Shown piece after piece: positions 38,513 through 48,577 of a stretch of 64,000 nt of DNA (positions are counted from its first letter, which is position 1; each line of letters starts with the position of its first letter). The stretch is from NCBI GenBank assembly GCA_011389985.1, contig JAABTH010000008.1, positions 1-64,000 of the forward strand, given 5' to 3'. Below the pieces are notes generated by a model that saw nothing but the letters and a program-made list of their open reading frames with translations, did no database searches and was not told the DNA's origin. The position numbers were made by a program, and so were the translations under genes. This stretch comes from Bacillota bacterium. GTDB taxonomy: Bacteria; Bacillota; Dethiobacteria; DTU022.

Positions 38513-39655
38513 TCATATAAATTGCATCATTATCTTTTGGATGTAGTTGTCGACAGATGTTTTTTTATCCTTCAGGGTCCGGTGAAGCTGCTCCACTGGC
38601 AAATATGCTGCGCTATCATCTAAATCATCCAGGGTTCTAAAGTGTCCTGTTCTACGCCCAAGCCGGTAAATCTCCTGTTCTTTAACTGGCAACTGGAGAT
38701 ACTTGTATATTATTTCCAGCATCTTATTTTTATCTCCTGGCAATTGTCCTGACAGATCCTCAAAAAGATTAAGAATGTGATCGCTGTAAACAAAGCTTTC
38801 AATTCCATCAAGATTTTCAATAAAAAGAGCAAGCTCACGGGCTATACCATCATCGTTTAATGGAACAAATTCTCCCGCTACTACCTTATCATATAGAGGA
38901 CAAACAGTTGGCACAGCCAGAGTACGAAGCCTGATATAATCCGGATTGATTTTATTCAAAAGGGCAGCAGAATCAATTGCATGTTCCCGCCATAGCGCTT
39001 CACCACCCAACCCCGGCATAACATATTCGCTTAAAGAAAGTCCGGCAGCCTTAACATTTATTCCCGCCTCCAGATGCTGCGAAGAAGTTGCTCCTTTTTC
39101 CATATACTCGAGTACCTTGTCGTTTCCGCTTTCCATTCCGATATGAATACGACTTAGACCCGCCTTTTTTAGATTGACCAGATCTTGCACTGAGCGACGA
39201 ACAATTGTCCTTGATCTAGCATAACTTGTAATACGTTTTATAGATGGAAATTCCGCTTTAAGCAAACCTAGTATCTTTTCTAACAAGGAAATAGGTAACA
39301 TAAGGCTGTCAGCATCCTGTAAAAATACGTTCTCGCCCCCTTTGTATAACCAGAAAGCCATTGGAAGCAGATTGTAATAATCGGTTTGAATAAGGCTTAA
39401 GGTCTGCCTGTTAATTACGCCTTTATAACCTGAAGCAGCAGATATAGATCTAATATGTTCAGCAGCTGCTGCCATGTTCTTAATATCTTCTTTGATATCT
39501 TCCAGACTGCGTTTGCTAAATTTATCTTGCTTATAGACAGGGCAAAACAGACAACGATTCCAAGGACAATTGCGGGTTAACCGGACTAACAAACTTCCCG
39601 CTTCGCTGGGAGGACGGATCGGGCCCTGTTCGTAATAATAGCTTGTTGCTGACAT
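38513..39655 (-). CDS. Radical SAM protein
   Basis: RLTRNCPWNRCLFCPVYK cluster motif (CxxxxCxxC-like); ITSYARSRTI; GLSRIHIGMESGNDKVL. Confidence 0.88.
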   Translation of the reverse strand: MSATSYYYEQGPIRPPSEAGSLLVRLTRNCPWNRCLFCPVYKQDKFSKRSLEDIKEDIKNMAAAAEHIRSISAASGYKGVINRQTLSLIQTDYYNLLPMAFWLYKGGENVFLQDADSLMLPISLLEKILGLLKAEFPSIKRITSYARSRTIVRRSVQDLVNLKKAGLSRIHIGMESGNDKVLEYMEKGATSSQHLEAGINVKAAGLSLSEYVMPGLGGEALWREHAIDSAALLNKINPDYIRLRTLAVPTVCPLYDKVVAGEFVPLNDDGIARELALFIENLDGIESFVYSDHILNLFEDLSGQLPGDKNKMLEIIYKYLQLPVKEQEIYRLGRRTGHFRTLDDLDDSAAYLPVEQLHRTLKDKKTSVDNYIQKIMMQFI

Positions 39656-39674
39656 TTAACCCTCCATTTTCAAT

Positions 39675-39700
39675 AAAGGGCACAGTTTCCTGTGCCCTTA
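39675..39700 (-). terminator. Terminator hairpin between response regulator and radical SAM genes
   Basis: AAGGGCACAGTTTCCTGTGCCCTTA. Confidence 0.55.
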
Positions 39701-39731
39701 TCTAATATATTAAAGTTAATAGCATCCTCTT

Positions 39732-40100
39732 CTACTCTGCCAGATATTTTTTCAACAGATCCCATAACTCCTGGGGCTTAAAAGGTTTAGTCATGTAATT
39801 ATCCGCTCCCAAATCAAACGCTCTCTGACGATCTTCTTCTTCAGCTTTGGCAGTCAGAACAATAATTGGGATACTGCTGGTAGCTTCTTCTCCCTTTAAA
39901 ACTTTCAAAACCTCAAATCCATCAATTTTTGGTAATAGCAGATCAAGCAAAATTAAGTCAGGATATTCCCTGCGCACTGCATTTAAAGCTTCTTCTCCGT
40001 CTTCGACAATTTCTACCTGGTAACCGACAGCATCCAGACAGGTTCGCACACCCAGTATTACATTTTTTTCATCTTCTACCAATAGAACTTTTTTGCTCAT
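39732..40100 (-). CDS. Response regulator (receiver domain only)
   Basis: KKVLLVEDEKNVILGVR, DLILLDLLLPKIDGFEVL, VLTAKAEEEDRQ, GADNYMTKPF. Confidence 0.94.
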   Translation of the reverse strand: MSKKVLLVEDEKNVILGVRTCLDAVGYQVEIVEDGEEALNAVRREYPDLILLDLLLPKIDGFEVLKVLKGEEATSSIPIIVLTAKAEEEDRQRAFDLGADNYMTKPFKPQELWDLLKKYLAE

Positions 40101-40103
40101 TCC

Positions 40104-41216
40104 TTAACCTCCATCTTCCTGATCTCCATTTGGCAGTGTAACAGCCTCTTCACCCTGATATACAGGGAAAGTAAAGGTAAAAGTAGTTCCTTTTCCCAAC
40201 TCACTTTCTACCCAAATTTCACCACCATGAGCCATGACTATATCTTTAGCAATAGCTAAACCCAGACCAACCCCACCAGCGCCTTTATGTCCCGGACCAC
40301 TTACCTGAACATATTTGCGAAATATTTTTTCCTGGTGTTCTTTCGGAATGCCACAACCGGTGTCTTCAACAGAAAAGAAATGACGTTTTCCACGCTGCCT
40401 GACTCTTACAGTGATTGTGCCTCCCTGATCTGTATACCGCATGGCATTACCTACAAGGTTGGCAAGAACCCATACCGATTTGTTAAAATCGGCTGCAACA
40501 GGCGGCAGTTTCGGGGGGAGGTCAGTTATTAATTCTATACCCTGTTTATCAGCCTGAACTTTAAGCGGCCTTACCGCTTCCTGAACCAAATCGGCTACAT
40601 CAGTTGGTTCTGCTTCGACATAAATCGTGCCGGATTCAATCCTGGAAAGTTCCATTAGATTATCGATAAGTCTGTTCAATCTTTCGCAATCTGAACCGAT
40701 AGCTTCAAGCACTTCTTTACCTCTCGGAGTCAGATCTCCAAGCATACCCTCTTTTAGCATTTCTACACCGACTATAATTGTTGTAAGGGGTGTTCTGAAT
40801 TCATGGGATACTATTGAAACAAAGTCAGTCTTTATTTTTTCCATCTCGTGGAAGCGGGTTACATCTGTAAGCTGCACAAGAGCGCCCCATAATTTTTCTT
40901 CATGGAAAATAGGGTTAATTGCAATTTTGAAGAAATAACGTTGGTCAAGTCTTTTAATTTTTACCGAGGCTTCTTCATATGAACACTTTAATGCAGATTG
41001 CTGTTCAAAAACTTCAGAAATCAAATCATTTATTTTTTTGATCGAAGTTAATACCGCAATCGGTTTACCGCCGGCTTTTTCAAAATCAGTGTGGAAAAAT
41101 TCGCCGGCCTGCTTATTGAGCCAAACAACTTTTTTATCGAGATCTATCAGGAAAACAGCATCTGCAAGGTTGTCGGCAATTGTTTCAAGATTTATAGGAT
41201 CCGGTAGTTTGTTCAA
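40104..41216 (-). CDS. PAS-domain sensor histidine kinase
   Basis: FVSIVSHEFRTPLTTI H-box; VWVLANLVGNAMRYTDQGG N-box; VEDTGCGIP; GVGLGLAIAK. Confidence 0.95.
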   Translation of the reverse strand: MNKLPDPINLETIADNLADAVFLIDLDKKVVWLNKQAGEFFHTDFEKAGGKPIAVLTSIKKINDLISEVFEQQSALKCSYEEASVKIKRLDQRYFFKIAINPIFHEEKLWGALVQLTDVTRFHEMEKIKTDFVSIVSHEFRTPLTTIIVGVEMLKEGMLGDLTPRGKEVLEAIGSDCERLNRLIDNLMELSRIESGTIYVEAEPTDVADLVQEAVRPLKVQADKQGIELITDLPPKLPPVAADFNKSVWVLANLVGNAMRYTDQGGTITVRVRQRGKRHFFSVEDTGCGIPKEHQEKIFRKYVQVSGPGHKGAGGVGLGLAIAKDIVMAHGGEIWVESELGKGTTFTFTFPVYQGEEAVTLPNGDQEDGG

Positions 41217-41360
41217 AGTTACACCTGCCTTTCAGTAAAAGCATATTATATTATATTGGGTTATTATAGCTAAAGGCCTTTATATTATATCATCTTCGGG
41301 AATCAATGAAAAGCACTTGACCACTATATTCGAATAAAGAAGAAACAAAGAAGAAACAAA

Positions 41361-41380
41361 GCCCCCGCATCGGCGGAGGC
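41361..41380 (-). terminator. Terminator hairpin downstream of the PaaK-like gene
   Basis: Minus strand GCCTCCGCCGATGCGGGGGCTTTGTTTCTT. Confidence 0.6.
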
Positions 41381-41404
41381 TTATGGTATTATTAATGTCT
41401 AACA

Positions 41405-42829
41405 TTATCCAGCACGATTATCAAATATATTTTGCTCGGTGATATTCTTTTCAAGCCCAATTTTACTGACCACTGCATCAATCGTGCTGCTTTCTACTGA
41501 AACAGATATTTCATATTCTTTCTCCAAATCTTCTTTCAGGGCTTGAAGCAAAGCTTCTTCTCCAACTCCTGACACAGCCTTAACGACAACCCTCAAAGAA
41601 TCTTCAGAGCCGGATCGATTAATTTCGCAGTACCAGAGCAAAATATCATCGTGTGCGAACATATTGCTCCTGAGTTGATTACCATTTAATATAATTTTTC
41701 CGGATTTGCCCTGTAAAAAATAATAATGCTCTTTGCGTTCAATATCACCCAGTATCCTTGGTACAGTACGCTTACAATGTGGGCATGGCTCAGTAGTGTA
41801 ACCCCCTGTAGCTAGATCGCCTGTTTTAAAGCGAAGTAAAACTGTACCCCTCGTATCGAGATGAGTAATCACCACTTCACCTCTTTGCCCTTCACCCAGA
41901 ACTTCTCCACTTTCCGGATCGACAATCTCAATCAAAATATGATCAGGATTAGTATGGTAGCCATAACCGGGGGCGCATTCAGCCCAACCTGATTTTGCTT
42001 CTGAGACAAAGTATATCCGCTGTACTTTATGATCTTTTGCCTTAACCGAATCCATCAACCGGGTTAGTTTGTCGACGGCAACCATTGGGGTATAATCAAT
42101 ACCCAGAATGATTCTCTCGAGATTCTGAGCGCTAAACCCAAAGTGTTCAAGAGTCTGGAGAGCAAACCTGGCATAACCAGGCGAAATCGCAATAGTGGAA
42201 GCCTCCATGCTGTCGAGAGCTTTTAAGATCTTCTCAAGACCTAAGACCTTGCCTCCCCCGGTTTGCAAAGCTGTACTGCCAATACCTATAGTGCTGTGAA
42301 ACATTTGCCAAAAAAATGCATTAGGTGCAAAAGTAAAAGCATTAATCAATGTATCATCGCGACCAACGTCGAGCACATCGAAAGCCCTTAACCCTGCTTC
42401 TTTAAGATTATCAAGATCATAATGCGTATACTCGATAGGTACCGGCTTTGCTGTGCGGCCAGCAGTGAAGTAAAGGGTATGAAACTTGTAATGATCAGGG
42501 TCAGGTCCGGTATCTTTTTTACCGAAGAGCGAAAAGCCTTTTTTCTTTACTTTCATCTCGCCCTCTGCGGGAGGTTCGAGCACAAATTTCTTCGGACGAA
42601 GCAGATCATCCTCCCGGGGGACAATATCTGCTTTCTCGGTAAACGGTATTTTCTTTAAATCACTGATACTTTTTATTTCATCAGGATTAATCCCATGATC
42701 ACTAAATAATTTTTTGTAATAAGGATGCCTTAACGCCAACTCTTCTGTTAACATTTTTTGCAGTTCTTCTTCCTGCATTTTTTTAATAGCAGGTGCCGGC
42801 ATCCGGCTTATTTTATTCCATGCCTGCAT
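41405..42829 (-). CDS. Phenylacetate-CoA ligase (PaaK)-like adenylate-forming protein
   Basis: LYFTAGRTAKPVPI, IYFVSEAKSGWAECAPGYGYH, LRFKTGDLATGGYTTEPCPHCKRTVPRILGD. Confidence 0.8.
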   Translation of the reverse strand: MQAWNKISRMPAPAIKKMQEEELQKMLTEELALRHPYYKKLFSDHGINPDEIKSISDLKKIPFTEKADIVPREDDLLRPKKFVLEPPAEGEMKVKKKGFSLFGKKDTGPDPDHYKFHTLYFTAGRTAKPVPIEYTHYDLDNLKEAGLRAFDVLDVGRDDTLINAFTFAPNAFFWQMFHSTIGIGSTALQTGGGKVLGLEKILKALDSMEASTIAISPGYARFALQTLEHFGFSAQNLERIILGIDYTPMVAVDKLTRLMDSVKAKDHKVQRIYFVSEAKSGWAECAPGYGYHTNPDHILIEIVDPESGEVLGEGQRGEVVITHLDTRGTVLLRFKTGDLATGGYTTEPCPHCKRTVPRILGDIERKEHYYFLQGKSGKIILNGNQLRSNMFAHDDILLWYCEINRSGSEDSLRVVVKAVSGVGEEALLQALKEDLEKEYEISVSVESSTIDAVVSKIGLEKNITEQNIFDNRAG

Positions 42830-42859
42830 GCTTTGCCTCCTCTCTGCCTTTCGGCGCTA

Positions 42860-44320
42860 TTATGTACTTGGCCGGTTATCAATTATTCTTTTCTCTTTTA
42901 ATTCTGTTTCCATGCCAAGCTGGGAAATCAGTTCAGGGACCGTTTTAAAGATTACGTCAGTCAGCGATACTTCAGTGTCTCTTAATACTTTTTGCTGCAG
43001 GTCTCCAACAAACTGATCACGGTTAACTTCACCTTTTGTTGCCACGTAGAGCACAATTTCATCAAGATCAAAGGGATCATTATTTCTTTTTCGCATTTCA
43101 ACCTGCCATTCTTCAATATCCGGATGGCTCATCATCAGCGGGAAGAAGTTATTTAAGTTTACAAGCGTTCCTTTAACCTTGGTCATATTAAACTCTTTCA
43201 GTTCAGATTTACGCTGTATATTTGAGCTGATTCTTGGCACAGTACGGCCACAGTTGGGACAGGGTTCATAAAAAAGCCCGCCCTTGGCAATATCACCGGT
43301 GCGATAACGCAAAACTGCTGTTCCACGCCAGTCAAGAGCCGTATATACTATCTCACCTTCTTCGCCTTCACCTACCGGCTCACCACTTTCGGGATCAACC
43401 GTTTCAAAGATCTCCATGTCGGGATAAAGGTGATACCCGTAGTACTCATCGTGGGACGGGCATTCAGGCCAGGCAACTTTAGCTTCTGTCATACCATAAG
43501 TTGCAAGAACCATAACATTATCAGCCCCAAGCTGGGTAAAAAGTTCTTTAATTTTATCTTTAAGCCCGGGAGGCACTCTTTCACCACCGAAGAATATTCG
43601 CTTAATCGACGAAAAATCGCGGCCCTGTTTTACAGCTTCACGAAGAAAATAGTAACAGTAACCCGGTATAAATACTGCAACAGTTGGACGCAGATATTCA
43701 AAAGCATCCATCAAATTATTAGTGCCGACAATTTTGCCGCCCCCACTGTGGAAACCGGCTACATTCATTTTCTCGCCGGCAAAATATGTCTGCCAGAAGG
43801 CAAGGTGCGGCGCAAAAGGAAAACAATTGACAACAATATCATCGCTGGTTACTTCGAATACATCTAACAGTCGATACCCTGATTCGCGAAGATTTTCAAG
43901 ATCTCGTTTTGAATAAACAAAAGGAGTGGGAAGAGCAGTCCTCCCGGTGGTAAAATGAATATGCACCGGTTTGAAATCATAAACCTTATCCTCCACCAAA
44001 GCTTTACCACCTGTCATTGACATCTTGGCCAGGTGTCCGTATTTTTCTGTAAGCTCTTCATCGGGACGGATAACAAAATCTTTCGCTTTTTGCGGTTCTT
44101 CATCTGTAGGAGCTATATCCCATTTATATGTGAACGGTAAATGGCGTAAATCGTCTATACCCTTAATTTTAAAGGGATCGATATTTTGCTCTTTTAACAG
44201 CTTGCTGTAATAAGGACTGTGGAGGTACATCTGGTTTGCAATAAAAGCGCGCAGTTTTCGATCCTGCATCTCTTTTATCTCTTTATAAGGCATCTTACTC
44301 AGCTTCTCCCAATTCTCCAT
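42860..44320 (-). CDS. Phenylacetate-CoA ligase (PaaK)-like adenylate-forming protein
   Basis: HFTTGRTALPTPFVYSKRD, ATYGMTEAKVAWPEC, LRYRTGDIAKGGLFYEPCPNCGRTVPRIS. Confidence 0.85.
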   Translation of the reverse strand: MENWEKLSKMPYKEIKEMQDRKLRAFIANQMYLHSPYYSKLLKEQNIDPFKIKGIDDLRHLPFTYKWDIAPTDEEPQKAKDFVIRPDEELTEKYGHLAKMSMTGGKALVEDKVYDFKPVHIHFTTGRTALPTPFVYSKRDLENLRESGYRLLDVFEVTSDDIVVNCFPFAPHLAFWQTYFAGEKMNVAGFHSGGGKIVGTNNLMDAFEYLRPTVAVFIPGYCYYFLREAVKQGRDFSSIKRIFFGGERVPPGLKDKIKELFTQLGADNVMVLATYGMTEAKVAWPECPSHDEYYGYHLYPDMEIFETVDPESGEPVGEGEEGEIVYTALDWRGTAVLRYRTGDIAKGGLFYEPCPNCGRTVPRISSNIQRKSELKEFNMTKVKGTLVNLNNFFPLMMSHPDIEEWQVEMRKRNNDPFDLDEIVLYVATKGEVNRDQFVGDLQQKVLRDTEVSLTDVIFKTVPELISQLGMETELKEKRIIDNRPST

Positions 44321-44393
44321 AAAGCAATCACCTCCTGTGGGAAATATCAGGCAGGGGTATAATAACCGGAATTACTGCCCCTGCCTGTGCAGT

Positions 44394-46052
44394 TTACTTG
44401 GGGAACATGTCGTACAGGGTAGTCATGAACCACATCACAACGATTGATAGAACAATTACAGTAATGGGCAACCCTTTGCCATTGTAACGTTTTGGATCAT
44501 AATCAGACCAACCATGCATTTCATCTACCTGTCTCTGCAGCTCTTCTCCCGGGGCCGGTGTAAGCCATGAGACCACTACAGTGAGTATAAATGAAATGGG
44601 AACGGCAATTGCAGTAACCTTGATCCACCCCAGGGGACCATAGAAGTACTTGGCAAAAATAGGGAATGGTATTTCTACAGGATCCATGCCCATATAGCCA
44701 ATCATAATCCAGCTGATGAAGGCGATAAGACTGCCAACCACCATGCCGGCACCTACACCGTACTTATTGGTTCTCTTCCACCAGATACCCATTACAATAG
44801 GCACCCCAAGACCGGCCGCTGCAATACCGAAGGCCCACATGATTGCCTCGAGGATAAACTCAGGTGGGTTAAGGGAGAAGAGGATCACTAAAATACCAAC
44901 AACTAACATAGCGCCATAAGAAAGTTTGAGTTTCTTTTCATCATCGACTTCGGGTTTTAACGCTCCGTAAAGGTCGTGAATTAAGCCGGCACCCATAATC
45001 ATCAGCAGACCGGCAACTGTCGACAAACCGGCAGCGACAGAACCGGCAACGGCCAAAGCGAGCCAGCCTTCACCGGCCAGAGCTTCGACAAGAATGAAAA
45101 CAACATAATCGTAAGCGGCTGTGGGAATATCAACCGCCTGGGTCTGCATGTAATAAACAGCAGCAAAACCGGTGGCATATACTGTGGTATTTACCAGGCC
45201 GACCAGGAATACACAAAGCACTGTGCTCCAGCGGGCTTCCTTGGCGTCACGCACTGTAAAAAAGCGCATAACGAAGTGCGGCAGGCCGATAATCCCGAAG
45301 AAAGATCCAAGGAATATTGCAATATAGACAACTGGGTGCACAACCATGGCCCAGAAGTAATGCGGCACCGTCTGAGTCATAAGAGGCACCATATCACCGT
45401 AACCAAGCGGCGGGAAAGCCCAGCCTGAGGCGCCGAGCGTTCTTAATACAATCGCCACGGGAAACATAAGGCAGAAAAGCAGCACTATAGTTTGGAAGGT
45501 CTGGTTATAAGTAACCCCATACATTCCACCCAGGGTAACGTAAAGTGTTACAACCAAACCACCGACAACAATACCTACAACTTCAGGTACGCCAAGTAAA
45601 AAATAAAAAACAATACCGATTCCCTTAAGGTTACCAGCCAGGTAGAGAACAGAAACAATCATCATCACAACAACCGAAATATAACGCAGAGTATTGCTGC
45701 CATATCTTTCTGATATAAAAGCCATCGTCGTAAACGACTTGTGCCGCCGCAAAAAAGGAGCGGCTAACAGCAGCAAACCGATGAAAGCAGCCGTAAATGC
45801 CGCGTATACCGCTACTGCAACATACAGGCCTTCAATAATAAGGGCGGTTAAACCGATAAAAGTAGTAAGACTCAAGGCAAGCGAAACCATAGCCAGACCA
45901 TTATTTATAGCACCTATACTGCGACCGGCCACATAGTAATCGCCAAGGTTACGGGTAAAACGGCGAGCCCAGACACTGATAAAGATGGAGATAAGCAAAA
46001 CTACGATACTGAGAATTAAACCTAAGACAAATACTTCTCCTCTTGGTTCCAT
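44394..46052 (-). CDS. Sodium:solute symporter family protein
   Basis: Multi-TM, DYYVAGRSIGAINNGLAMVSLALSLTTFIGLTALI; GVTYNQTFQTIVLL; GLPHFVMRFFTVRDAKEARWS. Confidence 0.9.
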   Translation of the reverse strand: MEPRGEVFVLGLILSIVVLLISIFISVWARRFTRNLGDYYVAGRSIGAINNGLAMVSLALSLTTFIGLTALIIEGLYVAVAVYAAFTAAFIGLLLLAAPFLRRHKSFTTMAFISERYGSNTLRYISVVVMMIVSVLYLAGNLKGIGIVFYFLLGVPEVVGIVVGGLVVTLYVTLGGMYGVTYNQTFQTIVLLFCLMFPVAIVLRTLGASGWAFPPLGYGDMVPLMTQTVPHYFWAMVVHPVVYIAIFLGSFFGIIGLPHFVMRFFTVRDAKEARWSTVLCVFLVGLVNTTVYATGFAAVYYMQTQAVDIPTAAYDYVVFILVEALAGEGWLALAVAGSVAAGLSTVAGLLMIMGAGLIHDLYGALKPEVDDEKKLKLSYGAMLVVGILVILFSLNPPEFILEAIMWAFGIAAAGLGVPIVMGIWWKRTNKYGVGAGMVVGSLIAFISWIMIGYMGMDPVEIPFPIFAKYFYGPLGWIKVTAIAVPISFILTVVVSWLTPAPGEELQRQVDEMHGWSDYDPKRYNGKGLPITVIVLSIVVMWFMTTLYDMFPK

Positions 46053-46081
46053 TTAAAAGAGTCCCTCCTTTCATAAAGGCA

Positions 46082-46396
46082 TTAGAGCCGTTGTTGTTGT
46101 TCCAACCTATCCATAATTACGCACCAGATTGCCCCGATTACAGTTGCGCCGATCCAGCTTAAAACAATCAGCCAGAAATAGTGCATTGGAAAACCTAAGA
46201 ATCCTTCTTTGGTAACGAACATTGATTCACCATAAAATGGAACCAGCTGCTCCGGTGTTGGCACCTGGTTATAAAACCTTTCATTCATAATAACTACAAT
46301 GGAACTAAAAAAACCGCCTGTTACTGCTACAATGGTAAAACAGATTGCCGTAACCCATACCTCTAATTTGTATCCTTTTTTGCTATCCGATGACAT
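46082..46396 (-). CDS. Small membrane protein, possible symporter-associated small subunit
   Basis: 104 aa, two predicted TMs, directly upstream of the symporter on the same strand. Confidence 0.6.
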   Translation of the reverse strand: MSSDSKKGYKLEVWVTAICFTIVAVTGGFFSSIVVIMNERFYNQVPTPEQLVPFYGESMFVTKEGFLGFPMHYFWLIVLSWIGATVIGAIWCVIMDRLEQQQRL

Positions 46397-46757
46397 GCGG
46401 AATCACCTCCTTTTTTGCATAATATATTTTTTATTTCACATATCATTATTTTTTTTATTATTCGACCCCTTCCCAATTTTTATATTATGCTGTAAATTCA
46501 ATATATTGGTTCGACACTTAATGATCAATTCCCTTCTGATTAGAAACAGAATAATTTTTATAGTGCAAAATATATTATAAGCTGATTATTGAAGTCATAA
46601 TGATAACCTGGTTCATAGTGAGAATATTTTAAGATTTATCTTGATTTGTTTATAATTTTTTAAACTAAGCAGGAAATTTTATAATAATAGGGAATATAAA
46701 ATATAACAATAATTAATATATTGCGCTGATAACGCATAAGGAGGTTCAACTATTTAG

Positions 46758-48437
46758 ATGGAAAAAGTGTGGCTAAAACATTACGAAACAGGAGTACCTC
46801 ACAGTATTGATTATCCCGCCCTCTCACTCTATCAAATTTTTCAAAAAACAGCAGAATTGTACAAAGAAAAGCCTGCAGTCCATTTCATGGGACGTGAATT
46901 ATCATATGGCGAAATTACAGCAGAAGTTAATAGCCTTGCAGCAGCCCTTACAGACCTTGGTGTAAAAAAAGGAGATCGCCTCGCAATTCATTTACCTAAC
47001 AGCACGCAGTTCCCCATTGCATATTTTGCCGCCCTGTCAATAGGGGCAATAGTTGTACCATGCAACCCACTTTATGTAGCGAGGGAAATGGAATACCAGT
47101 TAAAAGATTCCGGCGCAGAAACTATAATTACTTTAACCCGTTTTTATAACATGATTAAAGAAATCCAACCGAAAACTAACCTTAAAAATATAATAGTATC
47201 AAATATTAAAGATTATTTTCCCGGTATGCTCAGTTTCCTTTATACCATTGCAAAAGAAAAGAAAGAAGGCGATCGGGTTGAACTTGCCGGCGACGATTAT
47301 TCCTTTACTGATTTGATAAAGAAATATGCCGGCAAAAAACCTCCTGTTGTGGAAATTAAGCCGGAAGATCGCGCTCTATTCCTTTACACAGGTGGAACAA
47401 CAGGAGTATCAAAAGGAGCTGTTCTACAGCACCGAAACCTGGTTGCCAACATGTACCAGGTTAAAGCATGGTGTACTGATTATGAAGATGGTAAAGAAGT
47501 TATCCTTGGAGTACTGCCTTTCTTCCACAGCTATGGCCTGACAACTATACTTAATCTTGGTCTTTTAAACGGTGGAAAGCTTGTTCTGCTACCACGTTTT
47601 GTGCTGGAAGACGCGCTGAAGACTATAGATAAACAAAAGCCCACTCTTTTCCCGGGGGTTCCAACAATATATGTGGCCATTAACAATGCGCCTAATCTTG
47701 AAAAGTACGATATAAAGTCTATTCGGGTATGTATAAGCGGCGCTGCGCCCCTTCCGGTAGAAGTTCAACAGCAATTCGAAAAGAATACCGGAGGCAAACT
47801 GGTTGAAGGTTACGGCCTGTCGGAAACTTCTCCTGTTACACATGCTAACCCGGTATATGGAAAACGTAAACCCGGCAGCATTGGCCTACCGATGCCCGAT
47901 ACAGAATATAAAATTGTTGATGTTGAAACAGGTGAAAATGAGATGCCTCTAGGTGAAATAGGTGAAATCTGCCTACGAGGACCGCAGGTTATGGAAGGTT
48001 ATCTTAATATGCCTGATGAAACTGCGAACAGTATTCGCAATGGCTGGTTTTATACCGGTGATATTGCCAAAGCAGACGAAGAAGGTTATGCTTACATCGT
48101 TGACCGTAAAAAAGATATGGTCATTGCCGGTGGTTTCAATATTTATCCGCGGGATATCGAAGAAGTGCTGTATACCCACCCTAAAATTCTTGAAGCTGCA
48201 GTTGCCGGAATTAATGATCCTTACCGCGGAGAAACCCTGAAAGCATATTGTGTTCTAAAAGAAGGCGAAAGTTTGACTGATGAAGAGGTTATTGAATACT
48301 GCAAAAAGAACCTGGCCGCCTACAAAGTACCAAAATTGGTAGAATTCAAAGATGAGCTTCCAAAAACCATGATCGGAAAAGTGCTTCGCCGCATGCTTCG
48401 TGAAGAGGAAGAAAAGAAAAACGAGGCAGATAGCTAA
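46758..48437 (+). CDS. Long-chain fatty-acid-CoA ligase (AMP-dependent synthetase)
   Basis: LYTGGTTGVSKGAVLQHRNL, EGYGLSETSPVTHANP, GWFYTGDIAKADEEGY, DRKKDMVIAGGFNIYPRDIEE. Confidence 0.94.
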   Translation: MEKVWLKHYETGVPHSIDYPALSLYQIFQKTAELYKEKPAVHFMGRELSYGEITAEVNSLAAALTDLGVKKGDRLAIHLPNSTQFPIAYFAALSIGAIVVPCNPLYVAREMEYQLKDSGAETIITLTRFYNMIKEIQPKTNLKNIIVSNIKDYFPGMLSFLYTIAKEKKEGDRVELAGDDYSFTDLIKKYAGKKPPVVEIKPEDRALFLYTGGTTGVSKGAVLQHRNLVANMYQVKAWCTDYEDGKEVILGVLPFFHSYGLTTILNLGLLNGGKLVLLPRFVLEDALKTIDKQKPTLFPGVPTIYVAINNAPNLEKYDIKSIRVCISGAAPLPVEVQQQFEKNTGGKLVEGYGLSETSPVTHANPVYGKRKPGSIGLPMPDTEYKIVDVETGENEMPLGEIGEICLRGPQVMEGYLNMPDETANSIRNGWFYTGDIAKADEEGYAYIVDRKKDMVIAGGFNIYPRDIEEVLYTHPKILEAAVAGINDPYRGETLKAYCVLKEGESLTDEEVIEYCKKNLAAYKVPKLVEFKDELPKTMIGKVLRRMLREEEEKKNEADS

Positions 48438-48470
48438 ACACCTGCCAGTAGCTATAATTTTATTATTTAA

Positions 48471-48512
48471 ACATCAAGCGGGTTCTAAAAAGAACCCGCT
48501 TGATGTTTTTAT
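48471..48512 (+). terminator. Terminator after the acyl-CoA ligase
   Basis: CATCAAGCGGGTTCTAAAAAGAACCCGCTTGATGTTTTTATT. Confidence 0.88.
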
Positions 48513-48577
48513 TCGAAGGGCTGTATGTTGCAAAGAATGCTTTATTATTCAAATTAATTATTATTCACCTATTTAAC

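Noticed and set aside
41335-41362. Short AAGAAGAAACAAAG direct repeat
   Set aside because: Only two A-rich copies upstream of a terminator; most likely low-complexity sequence, not a CRISPR or transposon end.
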